64,000 bases of DNA from Dehalococcoidia bacterium UBA1328 (lineage in GTDB: Bacteria > Chloroflexota > Dehalococcoidia > Lucifugimonadales > Lucifugimonadaceae). Under the pieces are notes generated by a model, which worked only from the letters and a program-made list of their open reading frames with translations, ran no database searches and was not told the origin of the DNA. The position numbers were made by a program, and so were the translations under genes. Each line of letters opens with the position of its first letter. Within the stretch, counting starts at the first letter, position 1. Location of the stretch: NCBI GenBank assembly GCA_002306815.1, contig DBTA01000062.1, positions 18,330-82,329 of the forward strand. Direction: 5' to 3'. Below are positions 53,241 to 62,398 of the stretch, one piece after another.

Positions 53241-53287
53241 GGTTCTCCTAGTAGGAAGTTTTTGTCGGTCCAAGAACAGCGCCTGTT

Positions 53288-54652
53288 CTACAGGTGCCTG
53301 TATCTCGAAAGTTCGTAATCGGTAACTGTGCTGCTAAATTCCTGCCACTCGAGACGCTTATTAGCGAGGAAGTTGTCGACCACCGTAGAACCGAGAGCCT
53401 TTTCTAAAAGCTGGCTGTTCTCAGCCAGTCGAATCGCTTCATCGAGTGTTCGGGGCAGTCGTGTGACTCCACGCTCACTCAACTCTGAGTCAGACATTTG
53501 GAAGACATCTTCTTCTAGAGGTTCGGGGAGTGACAGCTTGTTTTCGATGCCATCAAGGCCTGCAGCAAGTAGAACCGAGAATAGTAAATAAGGGTTCGCA
53601 GCGGGGTCAGGAGCTCGGTACTCCACACGTACGCTTTCTTCGCGTCCGGGACGGTAACTCGGCACACGGATCAGGTTGCCGAAGTTGCCTGTCGTCCACG
53701 AAGCGTAAATTGGCGCTTCGAGACCCGGCAGTAGCCGCTTGTACGAGTTGATCCATTGATTCGTCACGACGCAAATTTCAGCGGCATGGTGCATCAAACC
53801 GGCAATGAAATAGCGTCCGATTTCGGAAAGATTAAACTTATCGTCTGCCTCAAAGAAAGCGTTGTTGTCGCCTTCGAATAGTGACATGTGCGTGTGCATA
53901 CCCGAACCGTGACGATCTCCAAACGGTCTAGGCATAAAGGTGGCATGCGCGCCTGTCAGTGCGGCAAGCTCTTTCGCCACTACTTTGAACGTCACGATCG
54001 AATCTGCCATCGTGAGGGCATTCATGTGGCGGAGGTCTATTTCATGCTGACCAACACCAACCTCGTGATGGCTGTGCTTGACCGGGATGCCCATCTTTTC
54101 GAGTGTCAATACTGTGTCGCGCCGCAGATTCGCACCGGTGCCATCAACCGAAGTTTGATCGAAGTACTCACTGCGGTTGCGATTCGTCTCTTCTTTTGTT
54201 GCTTCGGAGTCGTAGTAGTACTCGATCTCTGGTGCGACGTAGAATGTGAAGCCCATTTCAGAAGCACGAAGCAAGTTGCGGCGAAGAACCTGCCGGCCAT
54301 CAGCCGTAGAAGGCTCACCAGTGGGGGTTTCGATGTCACAAAACAATCGTGCCACCGCATCGGTTCTTGGTCGCCATGGGAGCACCTGGAACGTCGACGG
54401 GTCGGGCATTGCGATCATGTCCGACTCGTTTGCTCTGGTCAGTCCTTCAATCGACGCACCATCGAAGCTTGCACCGTTTCGTAGAATGCCTTCGAGCTCA
54501 TCTATGGTAATAGCGAACCCCTTGAGCGTCCCGACAATATCGGTAAACCAGAGTCTAATGAACTTGACGTCATGCTCGCGCGCGGTGATTAAGACGTACT
54601 TGATCGCCTCTTCATCGGGTGTGCGTCGCGCGTTTTCTGGTGCTTGTGTCAT
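53288..54652 (-). CDS. glnA: Glutamine synthetase type I
   Basis: A 454-residue enzyme that makes glutamine from glutamate, ammonium and ATP. Visible are DIVGTLKGFAI, DGASIEG, the metal-binding VAPEIEYYYD, VGVGQHEIDLR, the ATP site TFMPRPFGDRHGSGMHTHMSL and the NRSAA-like RVPSYRPGREESVRVEYRAPDPAANPYL. The adenylylation loop NLYDLPP is missing, replaced by DVFQMSDSELSERG, so the enzyme resembles the alpha type of Gram-positives and would be controlled by feedback or transcription. gltB and gltD follow on the same strand. Confidence 0.97.
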   Translation of the reverse strand: MTQAPENARRTPDEEAIKYVLITAREHDVKFIRLWFTDIVGTLKGFAITIDELEGILRNGASFDGASIEGLTRANESDMIAMPDPSTFQVLPWRPRTDAVARLFCDIETPTGEPSTADGRQVLRRNLLRASEMGFTFYVAPEIEYYYDSEATKEETNRNRSEYFDQTSVDGTGANLRRDTVLTLEKMGIPVKHSHHEVGVGQHEIDLRHMNALTMADSIVTFKVVAKELAALTGAHATFMPRPFGDRHGSGMHTHMSLFEGDNNAFFEADDKFNLSEIGRYFIAGLMHHAAEICVVTNQWINSYKRLLPGLEAPIYASWTTGNFGNLIRVPSYRPGREESVRVEYRAPDPAANPYLLFSVLLAAGLDGIENKLSLPEPLEEDVFQMSDSELSERGVTRLPRTLDEAIRLAENSQLLEKALGSTVVDNFLANKRLEWQEFSSTVTDYELSRYRHL

Positions 54653-54722
54653 ATTCTGGTCGTGGTTTCAGGGCCTATATCGGTTTACCTGAAAGTGGCC
54701 TTCTAAATTTGGCCGAAGATTG

Positions 54723-54751
54723 AGTATTGAGAAATGTATTTGGGTTGTCAA
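54723..54751 (-). promoter_or_regulatory. Promoter of the glnA operon
   Basis: On the minus strand a perfect TTGACA (54746-54751) is followed after 17 bases by AATACT (54723-54728). Transcription should start about 64 bases before glnA. The AT-rich 130 bases between this and the regulator gene are the likely place for GlnR binding, though I could not fix a site. Confidence 0.7.
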
Positions 54752-54881
54752 TTAACTCGGGCGAGTTCGGATGCTCCCTCGATTACATAGTTAAAAACAT
54801 GTGAATTTCGAATAATGCTCACGTGTAAGCGCTCGATAGTTGACGATATATTTCAATTTGAATCAAATGAACTCCACTGCG

Positions 54882-55559
54882 TTAGTCAGATACCCCCGGT
54901 GATCGGAATCGATACCCAACGTTCCATTGAGTTTCGATGAAATGATTTGAGACGTCGTCGATTTTGCTTCTTAGCCGCCTGATATGAACGTCAACTGTCC
55001 GTGTGCCGCCAAAGTAGTCGTACTCCCAAACACTTCGAAGAAGTGACTCACGACTGAAAACTCGCCCAGGATTTGAAGCGAGGTATTTCAGTAATTCATA
55101 TTCCTTATATGTGAGATCGACCTTGCGACCGCTCCGGGTTACTTCGTATCGGTCGCAATCGATCACGAGTTCACCGTGGACAATTATGTTCGCCGTTTCG
55201 GTTGGAGCATTTCTCGACATAGCCAAATCGAGTCGAAGGGCTACTTCCTCTGCATTGCAAGGAATGAAGCAAAGCTCGACCTCTTCCTGTGTTGCGTTGA
55301 TCCCATTTATCGATACGGTGGCTAGGATCACGACTACAGGAACACCGGCGTCTGTGGCTGCCTTCACGATGGCGGAAGGGCCGGCAAGTCCGGTTCCCGC
55401 ACCCCAGATAATTGCGCCTTCCGCGCTGGCTGCAAGTTCGTCTCTGCTGGTATCTGTTGTGAACTTCACGAAGTCTACCGAGGTGTCGAGCGCGGTCAAG
55501 CCTGCCACAAGGCGTTCCGACTCTGCATCACCAAACCCAAGTAGGGCGATAGAACTCAC
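54882..55559 (-). CDS. glnR: GlnR-like orphan response regulator
   Basis: A 225-residue OmpR-type protein. The C-terminal winged helix (about residues 125-220: DLTYKEYELLKYLASNPGRVFSR, DYFGGTRTVDVHIRRLRSKI, NVGYRF) is very close to the actinobacterial nitrogen regulator GlnR as I recall that sequence. The N-terminal receiver-like domain lacks the phosphate-accepting Asp (the strand reads GAIIWGAGTG), as GlnR works without phosphorylation. No histidine kinase is adjacent. Upstream of glnA, gltB and gltD on the same strand, it is placed to control ammonium assimilation. A MtrA/PhoP-like role is the main alternative. Confidence 0.82.
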   Translation of the reverse strand: MSSIALLGFGDAESERLVAGLTALDTSVDFVKFTTDTSRDELAASAEGAIIWGAGTGLAGPSAIVKAATDAGVPVVVILATVSINGINATQEEVELCFIPCNAEEVALRLDLAMSRNAPTETANIIVHGELVIDCDRYEVTRSGRKVDLTYKEYELLKYLASNPGRVFSRESLLRSVWEYDYFGGTRTVDVHIRRLRSKIDDVSNHFIETQWNVGYRFRSPGVSD

Positions 55560-55772
55560 TAGATTGCACCCGTTTTCAGTAGCATGCCCGAACGAACTGA
55601 GGGGCTCTGCGCTGTTTCTCTCGTGCGTACGCGCGTGCGTCTTGTCTTTAGATATTCGTGCAGTGTTTTCCGAGGAAGCAGCTTAGGATATTCGCTTGTG
55701 GCTAATTTCACAAGTTCTGAAAACGGACGGTGCGACGTGCTTACGAAAAACGTTAAATGTTCTTAAATCGCG

Positions 55773-55802
55773 TTGACTTTGGTATTTCTCCGTTCGTATA
55801 CT
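55773..55802 (+). promoter_or_regulatory. Promoter of the str-S10 ribosomal operon
   Basis: TTGACT (55773-55778) and TATACT (55797-55802) are 18 bases apart, and transcription would start about 60 bases before rpsL. The -10 region CGTATACTTA is identical to that before purM. The remaining 210 bases back to the regulator gene (55560-55772) hold nothing I can name. Confidence 0.8.
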
Positions 55803-55869
55803 TACCCTTCGTGGCCTGATCAATGTCGGTCGGGCGCACCTTCTTGTGACCTTTTTTCTGGACGAAATT

Positions 55870-56283
55870 TTGCCCACGATTAATCAACTAGTGCGTAAGC
55901 CGCGCAAGCAAAAGCGCCGAAAGCCGAAGACACCGGCTCTTCGAGTTGCTTTTAACTCGTTCTCGAGTCAGCAGGTCGAACTCAGAAAGGGAAGCCCGCA
56001 GAAGCGCGGAGTTTGCCTTCAAGTTCGAACTGTAACCCCTAAGAAGCCGAACTCAGCACTTCGTAAGGTGGCTCGTGTTCGGTTGAGTAATGGCATGGAA
56101 GTTACGGCTTACATTCCAGGAGAAGGTCACAACCTCCAAGAGCACTCTGTAGTTCTTATAAGAGGCGGCAAGGTTCCCGATCTTCCGGGTGTTCGCTACC
56201 ATGTTGTTCGTGGAACGCTCGACACATCGGGTGTAGAGGATCGAAAGCGCGGTAGGAGTAAGTACGGCGCTACAAAGACTTAG
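55870..56283 (+). CDS. rpsL: 30S ribosomal protein S12 with an internal insertion
   Basis: A 137-residue S12 of the decoding centre, first gene of the operon. TTG at 55870 gives the invariant N-terminus [12 protein letters not shown]; the frame is open eight codons upstream but those do not match. Compared with E. coli, about 15 residues ([17 protein letters not shown]) lie between PAL and SPQKRGVC. The streptomycin loop [11 protein letters not shown] and [17 protein letters not shown], with its lysine-proline region PDLPGVRYH, are intact, so the protein should be drug-sensitive type. Confidence 0.97.
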   Translation: MPTINQLVRKPRKQKRRKPKTPALRVAFNSFSSQQVELRKGSPQKRGVCLQVRTVTPKKPNSALRKVARVRLSNGMEVTAYIPGEGHNLQEHSVVLIRGGKVPDLPGVRYHVVRGTLDTSGVEDRKRGRSKYGATKT

Positions 56284-56386
56284 CAACAAAACGTTCTGAC
56301 AAAAACGACCGCCTGTCTAGTCTCTGGGTAGGCGGATTAGTTTGTCAGGGCATTATCTGAAAAACAGCGAAGACGAAGGTAAATAC

Positions 56387-56857
56387 ATGGCACGCAGGCG
56401 CCGCGCTCAGCGCAGGCAAATAGCTCCAGATCCGCAGTACGGATCAGTTGAGCTTACCCGATTTATCAACCGCCTTATGATTGGTGGCAAGAAGTCGGTT
56501 GCTCAGCGAGCAATGTACGAAGCCCTTGAAAAGCTCGAAAAAGAAACAGACAGGCCAGGCCTGGAAGTTTTCGAGCAGGCAGTGAGAAATGCAATGCCTG
56601 CATTGGAAGTAAAGCCTCGCCGAGTAGGTGGAGCTACTTACCAGGTGCCGGTAGAAGTGCGCCCCGAGCGTCGGGGAGCACTGGCTCAGCGATGGCTGAT
56701 TGCAGCGGCGCGTGAACGCTCAGGCAGGCCTATAGCCGATCGGCTATATGCAGAACTGCTCGAAGCTTCCCGCGGCGGTGGTACCGCTGTAAGGAATCGT
56801 GAAGATCTCCATAGGATGGCGGAGGCGAACCGAGCCTTCGTCCACTATCGCTGGTAG
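56387..56857 (+). CDS. rpsG: 30S ribosomal protein S7
   Basis: A 156-residue protein that organises the head of the small subunit. [26 protein letters not shown]-like [38 protein letters not shown] and the C-terminal AFVHYRW are typical. The ATG at 56387 is chosen because the family begins there; the frame is open 15 codons upstream. It follows rpsL by about 100 bases. Confidence 0.97.
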   Translation: MARRRRAQRRQIAPDPQYGSVELTRFINRLMIGGKKSVAQRAMYEALEKLEKETDRPGLEVFEQAVRNAMPALEVKPRRVGGATYQVPVEVRPERRGALAQRWLIAAARERSGRPIADRLYAELLEASRGGGTAVRNREDLHRMAEANRAFVHYRW

Positions 56858-56922
56858 GTCCCGGCAAAACTTAATCAGCCGCAAAACCGCTCCGATGGAT
56901 TTACAACACGGGGACGGAACGG

Positions 56923-59016
56923 ATGGCAACAGATATGACAACTACATCTGCAAAGAAAACCGACCTTGAAAAGGTCCGAAATATCGGCTTTATTGCCCAC
57001 ATCGACGCTGGTAAGACCACTGTTACCGAGCGCGTGCTCTTCTTTACCGGTGAAACCTACAAGATCGGTAACATCGATGAGGGCACTACCGTTATGGACT
57101 TCATGTCCCTCGAGCGTGAACGCGGTATCACCATTGGTTCCGCTGCTACTAACGCTCAATGGGCAGGTCACCAGGTCAACATTATCGACACTCCAGGTCA
57201 CGTTGATTTCACAGCGGAAGTAGAACGATCCCTTCGAGTGCTCGACGGTGGTGTTGTAGTTCTGGAATCCGTTTCCGGTGTTCAGCCACAGTCAGAAACA
57301 GTCTGGCGGCAGGCAGACACTTATAAGGTTCCTCGACTCATCTTTGTAAACAAGATGGACCGCCTTGGAGCCAACTTCGACTACGCGGTTTCGACTGTTC
57401 ACGACCGCTTGGGCGCAAACGCTGTTCCGATTCAGATGCCTATGGGTGCTGAGTCTGAATTCCACGGTCTGATCGACCTTGTCGACCAGAAAGCGTATGT
57501 CTACGAGACCCCTGAGGCTGTCGAGCACAAACTCACCGATATCCCTGCTGAGTACGCAGAAGCTGCTGAAGAAGCACGGCAGCACCTCATCGAGAAGGTC
57601 GCCGAAACTGACGACGCTCTCATGGAGAAGTTTCTCGAAGAGGAAGAAATTACGGTTGATGAGCTCAAGATTGCTCTTCGGAAAGCAGTTATCAACCTTG
57701 AAATCTTCCCTGTATCTGTTGGATCTGCGCTCCGACACCGCGGTGTGCATCCGCTGCTCGACGCAGTTGTTGACTACCTGCCTTCTCCTATGGATGTTGA
57801 AGACATCACGGGTGTCGACCCTGCTGACGAAGAAAAGCAACTCGTTCGAAAGCCATCAGCAGGCGAACCTCTCGCTGCCCTTGCTTTCAAGGTTGTCACC
57901 GACCCGCATGTTGGTCGACTCGTATATCTCCGTGTTTACTCCGGAACTCTTGAAGCCGGAACAAACATTTATAACTCCGCCACCCGCTCTCGTGAGCGAG
58001 TTGGTCGGTTGATGGTCATGCACGCTGACTCTCGTGAAGAGAAGCAGTCGGCAGGGCCTGGTGAAATCATTGCTGCAATTGGTTTGAAGGACACCGTTAC
58101 AGGTCAGACCCTTTGCCCTCAGGACAACCAGATTTCACTTGAGCAGATCTCATTCCCGGAGCCAGTTCTCTCGGTTGCAGTTGAGCCTAAGACTCGAACC
58201 GACCAGGAAAAAATGTCGACAGCTCTTATTCGACTGGCTGATGAGGACCCAACTCTCACTGTCTCCAGTGATGAAGAGAGTGGACAGGTCATTCTTGCTG
58301 GAATGGGTGAGCTTCACCTCGACGTTATCGTTGAACGAATGCGCCGAGAATTCAATGTTGATGCAACGGTTGGTGCTCCAAGAGTTGCCTACCGTGAAAC
58401 AGTTACTCAACCAGCAACGGCGCAGGGTAAGTTGGTTCGACAGACTGGTGGTCACGGTCAGTACGGTGACTGCACACTCCGTCTTGAGCCAACCGAACCG
58501 GGAGATGGGTTACTGTTTGAATCTGAAATTACTGGTTCGACCCTCCCACGCGAGTACTTCCGACCGATTGAGCAGGGCTTCCGAGAAGCAGCTCAGGCGG
58601 GTGTGATTGCCGGATACCCGGTAGTCGACATGAAGGCAGTGCTTGTAGATGGTTCGCACCACGACGTCGACTCTTCGGAAATGGCATTCAAGGTAGCCGC
58701 CTCTATGGCGTTCAAATCTGCGATGCAGAAGGGCAAGCCTGCTCTTCTCGAGCCAATAATGAAGATCGAAGTAGTTACTCCTTCTGAATTCCTTGGTGAT
58801 GTACTTGGAGACTTGAACTCCAGGCGCGCTCAGGTTCAGGACATGGAAGCGCGCGGCGAAACACAGGTTGTAAACGCCTTCATTCCGCTCGCGGAGACTT
58901 TCCAGTACGCCACGCACGTTCGGTCGATCACTACCGGTCGAGCCAGTTTCGCAATGGAGCTGGATCACTACTCGGCAGTGCCCAAGAACGTTGCAGAGAA
59001 AGTTGCAGGAAACTAG
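56923..59016 (+). CDS. fusA: Elongation factor G
   Basis: A 697-residue translocation GTPase. G1 is AHIDAGKTT, switch I has ERGITIGSAAT, G3 is DTPGHVDF and G4 is NKMD (near residue 140). Domain IV has the GGHGQYGD loop, and the C-terminal part contains the TTGRASFAMELDHY end. The length is standard. It lies 65 bases after rpsG. tuf, which follows fusA in many bacteria, is absent, and rpsJ comes directly after it. Confidence 0.98.
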   Translation: MATDMTTTSAKKTDLEKVRNIGFIAHIDAGKTTVTERVLFFTGETYKIGNIDEGTTVMDFMSLERERGITIGSAATNAQWAGHQVNIIDTPGHVDFTAEVERSLRVLDGGVVVLESVSGVQPQSETVWRQADTYKVPRLIFVNKMDRLGANFDYAVSTVHDRLGANAVPIQMPMGAESEFHGLIDLVDQKAYVYETPEAVEHKLTDIPAEYAEAAEEARQHLIEKVAETDDALMEKFLEEEEITVDELKIALRKAVINLEIFPVSVGSALRHRGVHPLLDAVVDYLPSPMDVEDITGVDPADEEKQLVRKPSAGEPLAALAFKVVTDPHVGRLVYLRVYSGTLEAGTNIYNSATRSRERVGRLMVMHADSREEKQSAGPGEIIAAIGLKDTVTGQTLCPQDNQISLEQISFPEPVLSVAVEPKTRTDQEKMSTALIRLADEDPTLTVSSDEESGQVILAGMGELHLDVIVERMRREFNVDATVGAPRVAYRETVTQPATAQGKLVRQTGGHGQYGDCTLRLEPTEPGDGLLFESEITGSTLPREYFRPIEQGFREAAQAGVIAGYPVVDMKAVLVDGSHHDVDSSEMAFKVAASMAFKSAMQKGKPALLEPIMKIEVVTPSEFLGDVLGDLNSRRAQVQDMEARGETQVVNAFIPLAETFQYATHVRSITTGRASFAMELDHYSAVPKNVAEKVAGN

Positions 59017-59019
59017 GGA

Positions 59020-59328
59020 ATGCCAGGGCAGAAGATACGAATCGTCCTAAAAGCGTTCGATCACCGAGTATTGGACATCTCGGCTCAGCAGATCATGGAA
59101 ACTGCAGAGCGAACAGGTGCCCAGACCGCGGGGCCGGTACCGCTACCAACGGCAAAGCGCCGATTTGCCGTGATTAGAGGACCCCACGTTCACAAGGACT
59201 CGCGAGAGTACTTTGAACTACGAGTTCACAAGCGCCTTATCGACATTCTTGAGCCAAGCTCGAAAACGATCGATTCGCTAACTCGCCTCAACGTGCCCGC
59301 TGGTGTCGATATAGCTATAAAGCTCTAG
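59020..59328 (+). CDS. rpsJ: 30S ribosomal protein S10
   Basis: A 102-residue protein, also known as NusE, that binds 16S rRNA and joins NusB in antitermination. [48 protein letters not shown] and DIAIKL match throughout. It starts three bases after the fusA stop codon, so the str and S10 parts read as one transcript here. Confidence 0.97.
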   Translation: MPGQKIRIVLKAFDHRVLDISAQQIMETAERTGAQTAGPVPLPTAKRRFAVIRGPHVHKDSREYFELRVHKRLIDILEPSSKTIDSLTRLNVPAGVDIAIKL

Positions 59329-59367
59329 AGCAAGTAGCCAAAAACAAGTAATAAGCAAGAAAACGAA

Positions 59368-59991
59368 ATGACTATCGCTGGACTTCTCGGTCGAAAGATC
59401 GGAATGACAACCTATTTCCACGATGACGGCACCGCAGAGTCGGTTACGGCAGTCGAGGTTGGGCCGTGTGTCGTCACCCAGGTGAAGACTGAGGCTCGAG
59501 ATGGCTATGAAGCTGTTCAGGTCGGGTTCGGTTTAGCAAGCAAGCTCAACCAGGCTGATGCAGGGCACCAGGCTCGATCGGGCGGAAAGTTCGAACACCT
59601 CCAAGAATTTGGGGTTGACGATCTGTCCGAGTTCGAAGTTGGTCAGCAACTCACAGCTGATGTATTTGAAGCAGGAGAGCCTATCAAGGTGATCGGGACC
59701 TCCAAGGGTCGAGGATTCGCCGGTGTTGTACGTCGATACAACTTCCGAGGTGGTCCAAAGACTCACGGACAGTCCGACCGCCACCGGGCACCGGGATCAG
59801 TTGGTGCTGGATCGTCCCCAGGACGTGTATGGCCGGGTACCCGAATGGGCGGTCACTACGGTGTCGACCGAGTCACCGTAATGGGTCTCAAGGTCGTAGC
59901 CGCAGACGCAGAGAATAACGTGGTTCTCGTCAAGGGTTCAATCCCTGGAGCGAGGAACGGTCTCGTTCGCATCGAGAAGCAGGGCAAGTAA
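59368..59991 (+). CDS. rplC: 50S ribosomal protein L3
   Basis: A 207-residue protein near the peptidyl transferase centre. GLLGRKIGMTTYFHDDG, KGRGFAGVVRRYNFRGGPKTHGQSDRHRAPGS and GRVWPGTRMGGHYG are the family motifs. The stop codon TAA is followed at once by the GTG of rplD, so translation is probably coupled. Confidence 0.97.
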   Translation: MTIAGLLGRKIGMTTYFHDDGTAESVTAVEVGPCVVTQVKTEARDGYEAVQVGFGLASKLNQADAGHQARSGGKFEHLQEFGVDDLSEFEVGQQLTADVFEAGEPIKVIGTSKGRGFAGVVRRYNFRGGPKTHGQSDRHRAPGSVGAGSSPGRVWPGTRMGGHYGVDRVTVMGLKVVAADAENNVVLVKGSIPGARNGLVRIEKQGK

Positions 59992-60627
59992 GTGGATCTG
60001 CAAGTAAAAGACAACACAGGAAAAGTGGTTGGATCTGTCGCAGCTAGTGATCAGGTCTGGAGCGCTGAGAGCAACGACGCACTCCTTCACCAGGCTGTAG
60101 TGGCCCAGCAGGCAAACAAGCGCCGTGGTACTCAGGACACACAGACTCGAGCGGAAGTTAGCTTCTCGACTCGAAAGCTCCGTCCTCAAAAGGGAACAGG
60201 TGCTGCTCGACAGGGTAGCGCACGTTCTTCAGTTCGAGTTGGTGGTGGTGTAGCTCATGGCCCGCATCCACGAAGCCACCGACAGCAACTTCCAAAGAAG
60301 ATGCGTCGACAGGCTCTCCGCATTGCTCTTTCGGACAAGGTTCGGGAAGAGTCGATCATCGTACTCGATTCACTGAAACTTGATTCTCCGAAAAGCAGCG
60401 TGATCCGTGACCTATTAAATGCTTTCGAGCTTAAGGGGCGAACGCTTATTGTCACCGGTTCGACCGATCACAATGTCGTGAACTCGGCGAACAACATTCA
60501 GGGTGTTGAGGTGCAGGCAGCTTCACTGATGAACCCGCTGGAAACGACGAGCGTTCCGAACCTCATCGTTACCCAGGAAGCTTTGGAAACCATAGACAGC
60601 ATTTGGGCCGATGGAGGCAAAGACTAA
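59992..60627 (+). CDS. rplD: 50S ribosomal protein L4
   Basis: A 211-residue protein lining the exit tunnel. NKRRGTQDTQTRAEVS, KLRPQKGTGAARQGS, GGGVAHGPHPRSHRQQLPKKMRRQALR and the C-terminal VTQEALETID fit the family. The start codon is GTG. In E. coli L4 represses its own S10 operon through a leader hairpin; no such leader is seen here because the unit is joined to fusA. Its stop overlaps rplW by one base. Confidence 0.96.
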   Translation: MDLQVKDNTGKVVGSVAASDQVWSAESNDALLHQAVVAQQANKRRGTQDTQTRAEVSFSTRKLRPQKGTGAARQGSARSSVRVGGGVAHGPHPRSHRQQLPKKMRRQALRIALSDKVREESIIVLDSLKLDSPKSSVIRDLLNAFELKGRTLIVTGSTDHNVVNSANNIQGVEVQAASLMNPLETTSVPNLIVTQEALETIDSIWADGGKD

Positions 60628-60911
60628 TGAGCCTCGCCAAAGTTCTCCGCCGACCAATCGTTACTGAAAAGAGCACGATTCAGAGTGAACAAGGTCGATA
60701 TGTATTTGAAGTTGATGCCGGTGCTACAAAGCACGACATTGCTAAAGCAGTCGAATGGGCTTTCGACGTCAAAGTTGTCAAAGTGAACACTTTGACCGTT
60801 CCTGGCAAGGTTAAGCGATATGGTCGTCGACCATCAAAGCAGCCCGACTGGAAGAAGGCAATCGTATTGCTCCAGGCCGGCGATTCAATCCAGCTGTTCG
60901 AGGGAGCATAG
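60627..60911 (+). CDS. rplW: 50S ribosomal protein L23
   Basis: A 94-residue protein at the tunnel exit that docks trigger factor and SRP. VLRRPIVTEKST, YVFEVDAGATKHDIAKAVEWAFDVKVVKVNTL and KRYGRRPSKQPDWKKAIV are typical. The ATG at 60627 is used: it overlaps the rplD stop (TAATG) and matches the family start. Confidence 0.96.
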   Translation: MSLAKVLRRPIVTEKSTIQSEQGRYVFEVDAGATKHDIAKAVEWAFDVKVVKVNTLTVPGKVKRYGRRPSKQPDWKKAIVLLQAGDSIQLFEGA

Positions 60912-60914
60912 TAA

Positions 60915-61742
60915 ATGGGACTTAAGGAATATAAGCCCACGTCTCCTGGTCGTCGCGATACTGTCGCTGACGACTACAAGGACGTCACCACGAACAAGCC
61001 CGAAAAGAGCTTACTGGCTCCTTTGAGCAAAAAGGGCGGACGAAACAACCGCGGTCGAGTAACCGTTCGACATCGCGGTGGAGGTCACAAGCGTCGTTAC
61101 CGAATTGTCGACTTCAAGCGCGACAAGCAGGGAACTGCAACCGTGAAGTCGATCGAGTACGATCCAAACCGTACCGCTCGAATAGCTCTCGTGGAGTTTG
61201 AAGACGGAATCAAGCGCTACATCGTTGCGCCGAACGGCATTGGCGTTGGTGACACAGTCTCTAGCGGTGACGACGCTCCAGTAATAACAGGTAACAGCCG
61301 ATCACTCGGTTCATTGCCAACAGGTACGCTTGTTCACAATGTTGAAGTAACACCTGGCAAGGGTGGGCAGATGGTCAAGAGCGCCGGTGCGGTTGCTCAA
61401 GTCATGGCTCACGAAGGTGGCTACACGCTGCTTCGACTCCCTTCCGGTGAAATGCGACGGCTGCTGAGCGAATGCTCTGCAACCGTTGGTCAGGTATCAA
61501 ATCTCGACCACAAAAACGAGAAGCTGGGTAAAGCAGGTCGGAACCGTCACCGTGGTCGGCGCTCATCAGTTCGAGGTTCTGTGATGAGCCCGGCTGCTCA
61601 TCCTCATGGTGGTGGCGAAGGTCGTGCGGGTATTGGTATGCCCGGTCCTAAGACCCCATGGGGCAAGCCTGCTCTTGGTAAGCGCACACGACGAAACAAG
61701 AGCACGGACAAATTTATCCTAAGGCGGAGGTATGACCGCTAA
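60915..61742 (+). CDS. rplB: 50S ribosomal protein L2
   Basis: A 275-residue protein needed for peptidyl transfer and subunit joining. [55 protein letters not shown] and the catalytic-centre loop [20 protein letters not shown] are present, including the conserved His in HPHGGGEG. The C-terminal [11 protein letters not shown] is typical. It starts three bases after the rplW stop. Confidence 0.97.
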   Translation: MGLKEYKPTSPGRRDTVADDYKDVTTNKPEKSLLAPLSKKGGRNNRGRVTVRHRGGGHKRRYRIVDFKRDKQGTATVKSIEYDPNRTARIALVEFEDGIKRYIVAPNGIGVGDTVSSGDDAPVITGNSRSLGSLPTGTLVHNVEVTPGKGGQMVKSAGAVAQVMAHEGGYTLLRLPSGEMRRLLSECSATVGQVSNLDHKNEKLGKAGRNRHRGRRSSVRGSVMSPAAHPHGGGEGRAGIGMPGPKTPWGKPALGKRTRRNKSTDKFILRRRYDR

Positions 61743-61779
61743 ATACCGCTGAGTATTTGGCAGTCGAGACTACTAACAG

Positions 61780-62058
61780 ATGTCACGATCAATCAAAAAG
61801 GGTCCATACGTAGACCCAAAACTGATGAAAAAGGTGGTTGCAACGAATGCAGCCGGTTCACGAGACGTGATCCGAACCTGGGCTCGCGCATCAATGATCA
61901 TGCCAGAAATGGTTGGTCTCACGATCGCTGTCCACGATGGTCGTAGATTCGTACCAGTTCTCGTTACTGAAAACATGGTTGGTCACAGGTTAGGTGAATT
62001 TGCACCGACCCGTACCTTCCGCGGTCACATCGGTCGATCCGATAGGACAACGGGTTAG
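61780..62058 (+). CDS. rpsS: 30S ribosomal protein S19
   Basis: A 92-residue head protein of the small subunit. [72 protein letters not shown] is the standard order of motifs in shortened form: [29 protein letters not shown]. It lies between rplB and rplV with two bases before rplV. Confidence 0.97.
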   Translation: MSRSIKKGPYVDPKLMKKVVATNAAGSRDVIRTWARASMIMPEMVGLTIAVHDGRRFVPVLVTENMVGHRLGEFAPTRTFRGHIGRSDRTTG

Positions 62059-62060
62059 TT

Positions 62061-62396
62061 ATGGCGATAGCAAGAACAAGAAACGTAGGTATTTCTGATT
62101 ACAAGCTTCGGCTTGTAATGGATCAAATTCGCGGCAAGATGGTTAACGATGCGATGCCTATGCTTCGCTACATGACCAGCCCTGCTTCTGCGGAGATCCT
62201 AAAGATTCTCAAGTCTGCAACGGCTAACGCTGAGAACAACGATCTTCAGTCACGCGATGACTTGAAGATCGTTCGAATCACTGCCGACAAGGCAACTTGG
62301 ATTCGACGTTACCGACCAAAGGCACGTGGGCGTGTTGGTGCGTTTGATCGCCCGACATCTCACATCACGATTGAAGTCGACGAGGTAAGAAACTAG
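62061..62396 (+). CDS. rplV: 50S ribosomal protein L22
   Basis: A 111-residue protein whose hairpin reaches into the exit tunnel. It shows DYKLRLVMDQIRGK, SATANAENND, and the tunnel-loop region with RYRPKARGRVGAFDRPTSHI. The sequence is ordinary for the family and starts directly after rpsS. Confidence 0.96.
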   Translation: MAIARTRNVGISDYKLRLVMDQIRGKMVNDAMPMLRYMTSPASAEILKILKSATANAENNDLQSRDDLKIVRITADKATWIRRYRPKARGRVGAFDRPTSHITIEVDEVRN

Positions 62397-62398
62397 AT

